In this document: positions 34,419 to 48,162 of the stretch, in pieces
How positions within the stretch are numbered: position 1 is the first letter of the stretch
How the letters are laid out: every line of letters starts with the position of its first letter
NCBI GenBank assembly: GCA_006384855.1
Contig: VCJN01000151.1
Coordinates: 207,966-271,965, forward strand
From: Tetraselmis striata
Lineage: Eukaryota; Chlorophyta; Chlorodendrophyceae; Chlorodendrales; Chlorodendraceae
Length of the DNA stretch: 64,000 nucleotides
Reading direction: 5' to 3'
Notes under the pieces: model-generated
Told to the model about the DNA's origin: nothing
Databases searched by the model: none
The model's input: the letters and a program-made list of their open reading frames with translations, nothing else
Made by a program: the position numbers and the translations under genes

Positions 34419-35497
34419 GCGTCAGGGCTCGTGAGCTAGAGCCTGAAGGTAAGACATATATGGGCGATATTAATATCGCCATCAGCCCCGCTTTGAAAAC
34501 CAAAAAACGCTTTAGTAACCTCTACAGGTACCAGTACGTCCAATAATTATATTTACTCCTACCAGGTAATGCTAAAACAGAAATTGCCCGGCCGTCCACA
34601 CTGGTTTATAAAATGCTGTTAGGCTCCGGCGATGCGATACACTGTTTGAACATAAATGCCGCCTGCCCGCATATATTTAATGATCCTGGTACCGGTAGTC
34701 GCTACCTGTACCGCGCCGCTGGGAAATTACGCCGTACAGCCCTACGTTATTATTACCATACGGATGGCCGCGCCCGCAGCCGTATCAACTATGCCTGTAG
34801 CGTCTGAGTCCGGCACATTTCAGTTGCGCATTACTAGATACTGCTGAGCATGGGTTAAATTCGTCTATATACTGTTTAACCAACTTTAAGAACAATTTCA
34901 ACGGTGTTCTCGCGTGTCATTTCTCATAATTACCACCTAGCCAATAGATGAACTACCGGCACCCAAATTACTACGCTCCCCGGCGGCCACACTTATATCA
35001 CTTATATCCGGCCGAACCCCGCTATATTTATAGCGAGGTGCTATACAAGCTAACACCACGACCTTAAAGGGATCCCAATGCTATATTCTCTTACACCGTG
35101 ATTCACGTGTACCACGCAATGACCGCACTGTCGCCAGTCAATTAAATCGCGATTTTTTCGTTGTTACCACCGACTGGTATGCTAATGATGTACTAAAACG
35201 AATTCGGACCTTCATACTTAAACATATAAACAAGCATGCCAGCCATTAAATCCCCGTTAAGCAGTGCCGCCCCGGCTTCAACTTCAAAATACCATTGCTC
35301 TACGATGCCCACCTACCACCCGGCAAAACATATTGCCACTCACTTCCCGAATCAGAAAAACACACAACGCAATTAAGCGACCGTTTCGACACAGAATTTA
35401 TTGGGTAATGGCTTCCGCCTTATGCTGCACTTATCCTATTTGACCGAGCATGCAATGGTAGCATGCGCATTTGCATTGACTACCGACAGATTGCACA

Positions 35498-35550
35498 TAT
35501 ACATACATACATACATACATATATATACATATATACATACATATATATAA
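35498..35550 (+). repeat. ATAC/ATAT microsatellite
   Basis: Runs of CATA and TATA units (ACATACATACATACATACAT, then ATATATACAT) within the RT region of the old Ty3/gypsy relic. Confidence 0.85.
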
Positions 35551-37735
35551 CCGCCGAATAATACTCCAGTACCACACGCCACCATGCTCGTAGTGGATAT
35601 GCTGTCCGGCTGTATTGTATACATTCCGCCCTCGACAGAGTTTTGGTCTAACACCAACTTGCAATCAAACATATACGATGCCCGCACAGTATCGTTCAAA
35701 ACTCGGTTCGGGGGCTCGAATTCCAGACCATGGCATTTGGACTGTCCATCGTCAATTTAATGCTTGATGCTGGGTAACGTTGTTTTGCATTCGCATAACA
35801 CCGCGTTTATTCTTGTCTAGTTTGACAACGTTTTGATATTGTGTATCTCGCTCAATGAACACTTCATACACCTCAAAACCACGCTTGTTTTGCTTGCCAA
35901 ACATCGCATACTGCTGCAACTGCCTTAACGAACACGAATATTTGGGCCATTACATAGCCAACGGGACACGCGCCCTTCCAAACAGTGTTGCCATTCGCAA
36001 TTGGCCCCCGCACCACAATTAACGATTTTTTGGAATTCGGCGGTTCATATCGTAAGGATGGAATGAATATACATACTTTTCGCATGACCACACCCCTTCC
36101 ATAATATTTGTGGCAATACACAAAAGTTTCTGGAAACCGCACGGACATGTAGCTTGCCTTTTACGCGCTTACAAAAAATATAATAAAACCTATGCCCAGT
36201 AAGGACTTTTTCGCATGAATACGCTTTGACAATATGACGCTTTTCATACAAAATAGTTCTTAGATCACGCTCAGACCACACTATATATGCATGCCACTCT
36301 CCGTCACCTGCCCGCCCAAGCCGCCGTCACTCACTACCATACATGGCAAACCACTGACCCCCGCCCGCACCCGCCGCACCCGGACATATTATATTGCAAT
36401 GAAAGCTCTTAGAATGAGACCGATGCCCGGTCTTGTCGTCCGGATTTACGCCAAGAATTAACAAACAACGACATTCAACTGCTTGACACAGATCTACGGA
36501 CACGTTGCCCGATTTTCTCTCGTATTTACCATGCGCTACTTCCACCTTCAAGTTAATCTAGAATTAACAATCGACCATGTCGCCACAACAATACCATCGA
36601 AGCAAACTACGACTATGGTAACCGTATTCACAATCACGTAATATAATTGCAGCAACGGGTTATGCTTATAAGTATGCCTGCCCGCCTCGGACAAATTCTG
36701 TCTTGATTTGGTCATTCCAAAAGTACTGTACCCACGCTGCCGGCCACCTTGCTTGATGCCGCACGCACTACTATTTGGGAAACATATGATGACCCATTAT
36801 GCGCAATAGGATTTGCCCACAGACTTGCCCATCGTACCAACCTGCGAAAATTTTCATATCAACCCATAGGCTCCGTGTCTCCCGTACACCCACACATATG
36901 CCCCTAGGTAATTATTCCCATGAACTTTGCTTATCACTGGCATGCCGCCCTCTGCGAAATATCTTTGCCGCTACACCCACACGTGTACACGCATTTACAG
37001 TACGAGCCCACTTCATCCCTTGTCGTATCCACGTAGACGCTCCTCGGCTTGCCCGTTTTACTTATTTACAATATTTTCCGCCCTTACAACCTTTATCGCA
37101 TAATATATATCCCCGCTTCACCTCGGTTATGACAAAACATTTACCGCTCATGCTCGTTATGTGATAACGCCTGGCAATATACCTTCTCCCTCGTTGGTTT
37201 TACTTTATGCCACGATGCCTGCCAATCCGCAACTACATGCACTCCGCTTGACGCCCGCTACGGCGCAAACCCGCTCACACCCGCTAACTTGTTATACCAA
37301 CACGTGGACTCTGCGGATTACATGAACATCGCCAAAATACCCATATGCAGAAAATACATGACTGAAAGTTAGAACTCGCCAATACATGTGTATCAAGCAT
37401 ACGTAGCATATGCCAAACTCGCCCTAATAAAGTCTGGATTTCAACGTCACACATATTGCTTTGCAGTCAGCTTGCCACACCCCGCCTGCCAACTCCTGCC
37501 AACTCCGCTTGCCCTTTGCTATGCACTGCCATCCCGTATTCCACAATTCCTGGGCGACATATGCTAACCTGACAAGTCGTAATGATATGCTCCATGATTT
37601 TGCCACGACACAATCTACTTGTCCCTGTCGCAATGCTTGCGCACACTGATCATCGTGCCCTGTCCGCCGAATACCCCACCCGCTTCCCCTGCGAATCATT
37701 CCCATGGGTCTGCTTTTTTGGGGGCCGGGATGGAA

Positions 37736-38108
37736 TGTTAGGGTTACCACCACAACCCTACCTGCATACCTATACCCGCATTCATGTGTACACCCATACC
37801 CATACCGTCCACTCACTTATATACTAGCACGCCTATATACATACTGCTCATCCGCCCATACATGTAGACTGCGCACATGCTACACGTAATCACGCCCACG
37901 TGATCATGCCCTCGTCAGCCATTACGCCCCGATGGCTCCCTGATGACTCCAAGCCTAGATTTGCATACCCAAGCCTGATGCCTGCGCATGCGACCGACTG
38001 CTGAGCCGATAGTTGTATAAAGCCATGTACACCCCGGTGCACTGTAACAATCTCCTTTGCTACAAACCTTTTCCTTGCCTATGCTAAAGTCCCTCGCCTA
38101 AGCTTACA
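37736..38108 (+). repeat. 3' LTR of the old Ty3/gypsy relic
   Basis: Starts TGTTAGGGTTACCACC after GGGCCGGGATGGAA and ends TAAGCTTACA. It aligns along its length to the LTRs at 41600-42019 and about 47693-48162, with roughly a quarter of positions different by eye. Confidence 0.8.
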
Positions 38109-38988
38109 ACGATGCACGTGCGTGCTTCATATCATATGCGATATGAAGTCCCATAGAATGTTGTGGTCGTTGTACTTCGCGATCCTTGTTCCCGCCATGC
38201 GGCGGTCCCTTTTGTAATCCGGGCTTACCCCTTTTCTGCATGCCCTCTGACCATTGTTCTCCGGTCCGTATGATGCCCGAAAACTCTGCACTAAAATCTT
38301 ATAACCTCCGCAGCTCACGGCTCATTGTCTTAATTCCGGGTTGGGCGCCCTCCGTATTTATTCGGTGACAAGGTATGTGCAGGTATTTATCCGGACACAT
38401 CTCTCCTGATGGAGCTAGCGTCTGAATAATAACCCCGTGCAAGTGTGCAACCCCCATTTTTGCCCAAACCAGAGATTTCCGTAATTCCGAAGTAAATACA
38501 ATTTGCTTACTGGGATAACGCTGGACAGTTGCCTTACTACTAGCTGCCGTGATTTGTCCCCGTTATCCGAATCCCCGAAATCTGATCTTCGATATATGTT
38601 CTTCCGGTGCCTCTGCGCAGTCTGATGAATTCCGGATTTACTCTCATCCGTATCTGGTGGTGTTCGCCCACGAGATTCTCGTCTTTGTCCGGGAGGATCT
38701 ACATTTATTTTTACTTGCCGAGCTTGATATGTTCTTGTCTCCCGACATAGTTGGGGTGGTGTGGGTACCCTTCCTAGGCTCATCATACCCTGTCCTCAAC
38801 TTCTGGCTCTCGTCCGCCTAGCCACTGCTACAGCCCTTGTGGCATGCGCCTATTTATTGGTGCTGATGATTTTGCTGAACTACATGTTGATCTTCCCAAT
38901 TATTATGCCCCAACTAAGGCTTTTCTAGCCCTTTTGGTGTGGATCTCGGCATTGATGTTGTTAGCAGTAATCCAGAATGCTCGCTGCA
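38109..38988. other. spacer, no gene recognised
   Basis: Open frames on both strands (38415-38786 minus, 38549-38821 plus) have no recognised domain. The minus-strand frame is rich in Arg, Asp and Gln. Confidence 0.4.
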
Positions 38989-38989
38989 A

Positions 38990-40668
38990 CGCCCGGATGC
39001 TGCCCAATATGGTCGCTATTCCAGCTCAAATCATGGTGGCATAGTGGACTATATATAACCAGCACATGGTATGATTTGCAGCTCGAAACGTGGCGATTGC
39101 TATCCGAGTATATATTTGCTGCCGCTCCGTAGTGTGCACCGCAGTGTTTACCGCACAATATGGCAGTGCATGTATACCACCAATCCTAAAGTGCGCAGAA
39201 TATGTTCTCGCGCTGGGGATCGCTAGACTATATATATGACTACGTATCGGCACATACAAACAGTTTGGGTGGGGAAGCTAGGGCCCCCACACACGGAATG
39301 CTCGCCGGGAACAACGCAACTCCAAATAATGCTCCGAAACCATTGCTGAAACCGTCGCCGCAACTCCCGGATGCTGCCCAATGTGGTGGCTATTACAGCT
39401 CAAATCATGGTGGCATAATGGACTATATACAGCCAGCACAGGGTATGATTTGCAGCTCGAAACGTGGCGATTGCTATCCAAGTATATATTTGCGGCCGCT
39501 CCGTTGCGTGCACCGCAGTGTTTACCGCACAACATGGCAGTGCATGTATATCACCAATCCTAAAGTGCGCAGAATATGTTCTCGCGCTGGGGATCGCTAT
39601 ACTATATATATGAAGTAACTTGACAGTTGAATCAGCGATGCGTCGATTTTTCAGAAAAATTTAAAAGAATGGGTTCTATATCACTGGCCTACAGTTCCAT
39701 GAATTGCATTGCCAGCGATTTCAAGTACCAGCAGCGAGCGTTTGCATTGCCAACGCTTTGAAGTACCAGAGTTTTTTTTCCGTTACCAGCAGCGAGTACC
39801 AGTACCAGTACCAGTACCAGCAGTACCAGCAGTACCAGCAGCGAGTAGTGAGTACCAGTACCGGTACTAGCAGCGAGCGTTCGCATTGCCAGCGCTTTGA
39901 AGTACCAGAGTTTTTTTTTCCATTACCAGCAGCGAGTAGCGAGTACCAGTACTCATAGCCTCTCAACCGTGAGATCGTAATCGGACGGCTGTGTCATTAA
40001 GGACCGTGGGTGGGCGGGCGGGTGGGTGGGTGGATTATAGTAATTAGTAGTACATGCCAGTAGATAAGCGCTTTAGTCATGCACCTATAGGCCCGATCCG
40101 CTACACCATACGGGTACCCGTACGGCAATAAGGCTCACCGCCGAAAAATCGATGGCGCTTCGCTGGATGACTACATATCGGCACATGCAAACAGTTTGGG
40201 TGGGGAAGCTAGGGCCCCCACACACGGAATGCTCGCCGGGAACAACGCAACTCCAAATGATGCTCCGAAACCAGTGCTGAAACCGTCGCCGCAACGCCCG
40301 GATGCTGCCCAATATGGTGGCTATTCCAGCTCAAATCATGGTGGCATAATGGACTATATACAGCCAGCACATGGTATGATTTGCAGCTCGAAACGTGGCG
40401 ATTGCTATCCGAGTATATATTTGAGGCCGCTCCGTAGCGTGCACCGCAGTGTTTACCGCACAACATGGCAGTGCATGTATACCACCAATCCTAAAGTGCG
40501 CAGAATATGTTCTCGCGCTGGGGATCGCTAGACTATATATATGACTACATATCGGCACATACAAACAGTTTGGGTGGGGAAGCTAGGGCCCCCACACACG
40601 GAATGCTCGCCGGGAACAACGCAACTCCAAATAATGCTCCGAAACCATTGCTGAAACCGTCGCCGCAG
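38990..40668 (+). repeat. 374-bp tandem repeat, interrupted
   Basis: Units of about 374 bases (marker CCCGGATGCTGCCCAATATG) start at 38992, 39366 and 40297, with a part copy at 40168-40296 and another after 40545. Each unit contains several TATATA stretches (GACTATATATATGACTAC, GAGTATATATTTG) and a conserved tail GGGTGGGGAAGCTAGGGCCC. Identity between copies is very high. The array is split by an insertion at about 39614-40170. The repeat has no recognised coding content. Confidence 0.88.
39614..40170. mobile_element. MITE-like insertion in the 374-bp array
   Basis: About 557 bases interrupt a repeat unit. Near the ends are inverted repeats: ATCAGCGATGCGTCGATTTT then TCAG at 39631-39654, matching the complement of CGAAAAATCGATGGCGCTTC then GCTGGAT at 40142-40168, with a 3-base indel and two mismatches. 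ATGA flanks both sides (39610-39613 and 40167-40170), a possible 4-bp or TGA 3-bp target duplication. The interior is made of GTACCAGCAGCGAG-type simple repeats. It is non-autonomous; the superfamily is not clear. The left inverted repeat starts about 17 bases inside the insertion. Confidence 0.55.
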
Positions 40669-41599
40669 AGCACTGCACGGCCGCTGCGTCGCCGGGACAT
40701 CACCCAGTGGATATGCTGTTGGCATGTGCAAAGGGCTGCGGGGCAACAGCTCGGCGGCAGTAAGCGGCGATGCGTGTTGCACGCTGAATTTGTTGCAAAT
40801 CCAATAATTCAATACACGGAATGATGGAACCGCCACCGCAGCGCACCGCACGACCGCTCATGCGTTGCTGAGACGACTTTCAACAGAGCCAGTATCCAAA
40901 ACCAGCACTACAGCAGCCGCGGGAAGCCCGCAGCACCGCCAGGTGCCCTCCGGTAGGTCGCCGGGGCACGACTCAACGCTTGATCTCTCAAATTTCCCAC
41001 CCCCTCCGCATGTCAGTTGCTTGATAACATTGGCAATTGGGGTGGGGGAGAGGCATGGTGCATCGCGTTGTTGTTGGAAGCGCATGCCACATGTCTAAAT
41101 GAATTACATAGTGTGTCGCAATATACAAAGTACTAGAAAATCCTTACAAACAAACCGGAGGGGGCTCAATATGGAGGGGGGTGACCTAAACCACGTCACT
41201 TTGTCGGAATGGCCTAATGGAGTCTATGCAGATTCAAGGGCCGCATGCAGAGTTACGGGGTCATGAGAGCAGTCTCTCGGCGAACCAAATTGGCACCGTA
41301 CAAAAGATACAATAGGCACAGCAGCAGCAGCAGCATCAAGGCAACAACGCCAGGCATGTGCGACCCGGACAGAATATGTATTAAAGCACGTTTCAGGATT
41401 ACAAGAGCAGAATAGAGTGGCCTCAAAAATGACCGCCCAGCTTGTCACGCAAGCGCATGACCAGGACAATGTCATGCATAACATCATCGGCATTGTGTAT
41501 CTCTAACAAGCTAACTCAGTCTATAATGTAATAATACCCTGCCTCAACAACTGCCCGATGGGACGCGAAGCCCTACTACTGCTGGCCCACTACGCTTGC
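40669..41599. other. spacer, no gene recognised
   Basis: Short open frames only. Nothing with a recognised domain lies between the 374-bp array and the LTR at 41600. Confidence 0.4.
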
Positions 41600-42019
41600 T
41601 GTTAGAGTTACCACCATAACCCTGCTTGCATACCTATACCCACACACCTATACCGTCATACTCATACCACTCACTCCCTTATACTAACACAAGAACGCTC
41701 AACCAAGCTGCTCGTCCGCCCACACACATATGCTTGCCACATGTCTGTCACATGCTCGCCACATGCTTACCACGTGCCTGCCACATGCCTGTCACATGCT
41801 TGCCACATGCTCGCCCCATGCCATGCTTTCACCAGCCATGACAACCCGATGACCCCTGATGACATCAAACCTAGATTGCCTACATGAATGCCTACATGTA
41901 AACCGACTGCCAAACAGATAGTGGTACAAAGCTGTGTATGCCTTGGCATACTGTAATAATTTTCCTTTGCTGCAGACATTTCCCTTGCCTGTGCTATACT
42001 CTCTCGCCAAAAGCTTACA
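41600..42019 (+). repeat. 5' LTR
   Basis: TGTTAGAGTTACCACCATAA at the start and AAAAGCTTACA at the end. It contains a run of CACATGC(T/C)-type repeats (GCTTGCCACATGCTCGCC). A TGGTTTCG motif follows just inside and could be a primer-binding site. Confidence 0.88.
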
Positions 42020-45000
42020 TTGGTTTCGCTGAGCTCTGTTTAAGATCCCCCGCTGCGTTTCTACTGCGTATGCCCGTCACCCGCCGCCGCCGCTGCCGCT
42101 GCTGCCGCTGGCTTCGAGGCCATGGAAATCGACACCCACGTCTGCCCGCGTCATCCAGGTGGAGCTCGCCAAAACTAAAACCCGCGTCCCGACCCGAGAC
42201 ATCATCAACGCCTCCCGCATCCTCGGCGACCGCCGTGAAGTCCGCCAACTCATCGCCTTTTTTATAGAACTCCGTGAGCTCATCGCCGGCATCTAATGGA
42301 CCCCTGCTCTTGAGGCGTGGATACTCCGCCAATTCCCTCCAAAGAAGGACGCTGGCATGGCCTCTCGCAGCCTCACTGCCGACAACTCCATGTATCACGC
42401 GAGGTCGCGCCCGGCGTGAGCGTCTCCACCATGCATCTTCGCGGACATCGACGACTTCCAATCCAAGCTCGTGGCATGCTTCCACTCCAATTCCAACATG
42501 CATGGCGTCATTATGCGTTACGCCACTGCGCTGCGCATCGCCCCAAACCATCCCCACCTGCCGGGCACCGCCATCAATCTCGCCCAACACCTGCGGCGCA
42601 CCTTCGACATGCTTCCAGTAGATCGCCGGTACGACGAATTCACCGTCGTTGGCGTCATCCTAGCGTGCCTACCCCACTCAGCTCAAGTCGCCCTCGAGGC
42701 TGCGAGCCGTGGCGCCGACGAGCCGATCGACTCCTACTCCACCAACTGCCGGCACCTTGAGGCCATCGATCTCGAGTTCGCCGCTGCCGCCAACGGCAAA
42801 CGCAAATATGCTGCCGATACCTCCCCCGCACCGCTACATCCGCCCGGGTGCTGGCCCGTTTCCCCCCGCAGGCCCATCCACCCCCTCCCCCTCATCCCGC
42901 TCCAAGACCCGCCACCCCCCGTCTTTTTGGCTATGACCGCTATGACGGCAAGTGCGATGGCTGTGGCCGAATGGGCCACCCCATCATGAAATACGCGTCG
43001 ACGAGCGAGGCTGACAAGCATGCTTGGCGCCAGACAGTGGCTGCCAACAAGGCAGCTAAAGGTATCACTAAGCTGAACTTGAACCGCCCTGCCGGTCAAT
43101 GACGGTTTGGGGCCAGTCTAGATTTGATGTCGAAATGTAAATCAATCGATAATATTTCTTACTGGCCGACTTTGTCCCCCATCCCTGAGACTATGCCTAT
43201 TGGCTTGCCGCCAGTGAACGAGATAATAACTCCTGAGAGTGCGGCCGAGCCATGCATGCCGGTGTCTGCGCACCACGGGGCCTCCTCTTCAAGCCCGTTA
43301 CCTGGCCTTCGCGCGAGCTGTGCAAGTTCCTGCTTGCTACTGCCGACTTTGCCATCCCAGCCGACACGCCCACTGCCAAATTATCCGCGATTGAAAAACG
43401 CGCTGCTGTCCGGCAATATTACCGGGGTCGCCCCCACACTGCCACTAAAATCAAACCTGCCCGGCCACCTGCCTGCCCACCCGACTCCACAGCCTTTGAT
43501 TGACCGTGATGAGTTTGCCCGCCTTAATTTCAGTTACGGCCCGGTTACCCTTGACGCTTGCGCTTCGGCATTTGACGTGGTCTGCCCTAATTTTTGTTCG
43601 CGTGATAATCCGTTTACTGCTACGTCGGCTGTCGGCCATACCGTGTTTATCCCCTCCCCGATGAATCTGCCTTGCCCATACTCGAGCACTTTGAGGCTCG
43701 GCGACAGGAGTGCCCTTATGACACCCGGGCTATTATTGTTTTACCCCGCTGGAATAGCGACCTCGGAAAATCATGGCGTCCCATCTTGTCTAAATACCGC
43801 CTCATCCACTCATACCCCGCCTGCACTTACCTGTTCCACACTGCCACTACTGCCACTGACGACCTGCCTATGCCACCAACCAACTGGATCGTGGATGTTT
43901 ATCTCGCCGACAACACTGTCGACGAGCAGGCGGCCACAGCGCACCACGACGGTATGCGCTCTGAACACATCAAAGCTCTTGAGCTAGAGTCTAAAGGTAA
44001 GTCGTATATACCAAGTAAGACCTTTAAGAAAACCCACCAACCCCGTTTTGAAACTGATAAAGCTTTCATAACATCAATGTCCGATCACGACTTACTACTG
44101 CTAAAAACCCAAACTACCCGACCACCCAGATTTACCCCCGCTCACTATGCTCCTAGATTCCGGCGCTACACTATGTTTTATTGACGAGGCCTTCGTCCGC
44201 CTGCGCAAATTTAATACCGTACCGCTACAAAATAAAATACGTATTGTTATCGCAGACGGCCGTATGACACTGGCATCGCAATCCTGCACATTACAACTCG
44301 AAATAAATGGATATCAAGCAAACGTTGAATTTATTATAACCTCCTTACATAATAACTTCGACGCCGTCCTCGGCCTTTCCTTTCTCAAAAACCACAACCC
44401 AAATATTAATTGGACCACCGGTTCGCTTGCGTTCTCCGACGGACACACCGTGACATGCCCTATTGAACCTCGCTCAAGTAACGTCGACGTAGTTCACGCC
44501 AACACTATGGCTCGTGAGATACTTAAAAAAGATCCCGACACCGTGTTCTTTTGTGCCGTGCTGCGCGAGTACGACGCCACGGAACACACTACTGCCCTTT
44601 CCGCAGATAGTGATATAGCCAGCATTACTACCGACCAGTCTGCCGAATATACCCATCAAATCCGTTCCCTCCTACTTAAACACAAAAGTAATTGCCAACC
44701 ATTGGATTGCCTCCCGCAAATCCGCCCGGGCTTTGATTTCGAAATACCCCTACTCCCCGATGCCCATGGACCACCCGGCAAAATATATCGCCTATCCCCT
44801 GCCGAGTTGGATGAGTTAAAAAAGCAGGTAAATGACTTTCTAGACAAAGGCTTTATTAGAGAGTCGCTCTCACCTTACGCTGCACCCGTCTTGTTCGCCT
44901 GAAAGGGGAATGGTGGCCCGCGCATGTGCATTAATCATCGCCATCTAAATAAAAATACGCGCCGAATAGAATCCCCAACTCCACACGCTGACATGCTGCT

Positions 45001-47692
45001 AGATATGCCTCTCCGGCGCTGCAGTTTACTCAGCTCTCGACCTTGCCCTAGGCTATCACCAACTCCGTATCAAACACTCCGACGTCCAGAAAACGTCGTT
45101 TAAAACTCAGTTCGGCCAGTTCGAATTTCTGGTTAATTTATGCCATTCGCCCTGTCTAATGCCCCCTCGGCGTTCCAACGGTGGATGAATAGCGTTCTTC
45201 AACCGCACAAAAAACACATTTATCCTTGTTTACCTTCACGATGTACTAGTATTTAGCAGCTCACTCGATGACCATTTGATACACCTTGATGGCACACTCA
45301 GCCTCCTCACCGACAACAACATACGGCTGCGATTGCCCAAATGCTTCTTCGCCAAAAATGAGCTGGAATATTTAGGTCATATGGTTAGCCAACATGGCAC
45401 ACGCCCTTCCGAAAATGAAACTGCTGCAGTTCGCGACTGGGCCCCGCCTAAAACCGTACAACAAATACAACAGTTTCTTGGATTATGCAATTCTTATCGT
45501 AGATATGTCCACAAATATTCCCACATGGCGGCCCCTCTCTATGATATTTGCCGCAAGACTAAAAACATTACTTCGGGGGGACGCGAGCACGTCGCCTTTA
45601 ATGCTCTTAAACAATCACTATGTTCAGCCCCGGTCTTAATGACTCCTAAAACAGGCCCAGACGCCGAGTTTGTAGTCTCAACAGATGCTTCGAAATATGC
45701 CCTGGGCGTAGTCTTACTGCAGAAGGACTCCACCGGCCACCTCAGACCATGCGCTTACTATGCCAAAGTTTTACAACCTGCCCATACTCGATACCCCACC
45801 TATGATCAAGAACTTTTAGGTGTGGTCTGCGCATTAAACGAATGGCGCTGCTATATCGAAGGCAGCTGCCGCATAACTGTCATCACCGACCACGCGACAC
45901 TCCGCCACTTACCCGATCAACCCGCGCTAGGCCGCCGTCACTCCCTATGGCTTTGCGTTATTTCCCCATACCTTGCTAGTCACCCCCGCACCGGTAAACC
46001 CGTCCTACAAATATTATATCGCAAAGGATCCCAAAATGAAGCTGATGCCCTGTCCCGCCGTCCGGACTTACACCATGCCTTAACTGAACACGACACCCAA
46101 CTTCTTGATAAAGATAAGGAGGACATGCATGATTTCCTCTCAACCATGTGCCACCTACAAGTTAACCCTGAATTACTTGTTCGCATCCGCCACGGCTACA
46201 CAACTGACGCGAATTATTATGGCAATCGCATTCCCATTGGCGTTACGTTCGATACCAACGACAAATTGTACTGGATGGCTGATAAAGTCTGCTTACCAAC
46301 GTCGGATAAAACCCTGCTTAACTTAATTATCCAATAATTCCACGACGCGGCCGGTCACCCCGATGCAGAACACACGCTCGCCAACATCTCTAAAGCATTC
46401 TGGTGGCCCCACATGCGCAAAACCATAAAAAAATACTGCCGCACCTGCCCGACCTGCCAACGCATTAAAAATTCCACCCAACGCCCCATGGGCTCTTTGT
46501 TGCCTCTACCCAAAGGCACACGACCCTGGGAAGTTATTTCCATGGATTTCATCACCGGCCTCCCTGCGCAAAATGGCTTCGACACTATCGCCACATTTGT
46601 CTGCACTTTTACTAATTAACAAGCCCACTTCATTCCATGCAGTATTAATATAGACGCCCCCCAACTCGCCCGCTTGTTTATCGATAACATTTTTCGCCAC
46701 CACGGCCTTTGCCGCACCATAATATCTGACCGCGACCCCCGCTTCACCTCGACCTTCTGGTAAAACATGTTCCGATCTTTACGTTCGAAATTAAATATCA
46801 ATTCCTCATACCACCCCCAAACAGACGGACAAACCGAACGTACGTACCGCACCATTGGACAAATCCTCCGCTCTCTCGTGCCCCAAAACCACACTGAATG
46901 GCTTAATGATTTGTCTCTCGCCGAATCGAGTTATAGCAACGCCTATCACTCCGCAATTAAACGCACCCCGTTCGAGGCATGCTACGGCATGAACCCGCTT
47001 ACACCCGCAAACATCTTGTTTCAACCGGTCGACCCCGCGGATCACATTGATATTGTTACACGGATACAACATACCCATGCCGTCATCACAGAAGAACTAA
47101 AACTCGCCGACGCATACTTAATAGCATATGCCAACCGTAGATCTCGTCCCGATGAATTCACCGAGGGCGACATAGTGTGGCTTTCTACGCAACACCTATT
47201 GCTTCGCAACCAACCAGTTTGCAAATTTCGCCAACGTTACATCGGCCCGTATCCCATCGTCCGCAAAATTTCCTCATAGGCCTACCAACTTCGCCTGCCC
47301 CCAAGCATGGCCTGCCACCCCGTGTTCCACATCTCTCACCTGCTCCGCTGTGCATCCCCAGATACTCCCACCGATAACATACCTGGCCGCATTGAGCCCC
47401 CGCAAGACGAATATATCGTCGATGCCATTCGCGACCACCGCATTGACAAACACTCGCCACACCATGCCCGCGGCCCTGCCCTTGTGCATTGGTCCGGCTA
47501 CGACGATCCCACGATTCATGGGAACCCTACGCCAACGTCAAAAATGTCGATATGCTGCATGTCTATGCCCGTAAAACACATTCCCTCCGCATTATGCTTA
47601 CGCAACTTGATTATCATGTCATGTCTGCCAAATACCACGCCCACTTTCCTTTACGTATCCCGTAAGGCTACTTTTTGGGCCGGGATGGAATT

Positions 47693-48162
47693 TTAGGGTT
47701 TCCAGCATAACCCTGCCTGCATACCTATGCCCACACACCTATACCGTCATACTCATACCATTTCACTCCCTTATACGAACACAAGAACACTCAACCAAGC
47801 TGCTCGTCCGCCCACACACATATGTTTGCCACATGCCTGTCACATGCTCGCCACATGCTTACCACGTGCATGCCACATGCTTGCCACATGCCTGTCACAT
47901 GCTTGCCACATGCTCGCCACATGCCATGCTTTCACCAGCCAATCCAATGACCTGATGATTGCATACAGTCATCGATGACAACCCGATGACCCCTGATGAC
48001 ATCAAGCCTAAATTGCATACATGAACCCAAATGCCTACATGCAAACAGCCCGCTAAACGAGTAGTGGCACAAAGCCGTGTATGCCTTGGCATACTGTAAC
48101 AATTTTCCTTTGCTGCAGACATTTCCCTTGCCTGTGCTAAAGTCTCTCGCCTAAAGCTTACA
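47693..48162 (+). repeat. 3' LTR
   Basis: Aligns to 41600-42019 with about 50 extra bases, made of further CACATGC repeats and a segment near 47942-47975. It follows the purine-rich GGGCCGGGATGGAA. Confidence 0.88.

Larger units (their letters stand above)
32606..38108 (+). mobile_element. old Ty3/gypsy relic with 3' LTR
   Basis: Collinear with the younger element at 41.6-48.2 kb but much more diverged and deleted: gag N-terminal region (about 32640-32710), zinc-knuckle region (about 32820-32900), the stretch up to 33400, then 34200-37700 through the protease, RT, RNase H and integrase regions. The 3' LTR spans 37736-38108. A 5' LTR was not found. About 800 bases at 33400-34200 have no counterpart in the younger element and include a tandem duplication. 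It is heavily broken throughout, an old fossil. Confidence 0.82.
41600..48162 (+). mobile_element. Ty3/gypsy chromovirus with two LTRs and a Dam-like domain
   Basis: LTRs lie at 41600-42019 and about 47693-48162 (TGTTAG to TTACA), flanked by CTTGC and TTTGC, a likely 5-bp target duplication with one change. Parts in order: gag (about 42150-43100, with a knuckle CDGCGRMGH), a Dam-like methyltransferase-type domain (about 43495-43870; FSYGPVTLDACAS, AIIVLPRWNSD), an aspartic protease (about 44140-44450; LLDSGATLCFID), RT (about 44700-45400), RNase H (about 45640-45960; STDASKYALGVVLLQ), and integrase with its zinc finger and core (about 46340-47150; CRTCPTCQRIKNS, SSYHPQTDGQTER). A C-terminal chromodomain-like part (about 47390-47550; EYIVDAIRDHRI, VHWSGYDD) places it with chromoviruses. 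It is broken in several places. LTR divergence of roughly 5 percent plus indels suggests moderate age, younger than the relic at 32.6-38.1 kb. Confidence 0.9.
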
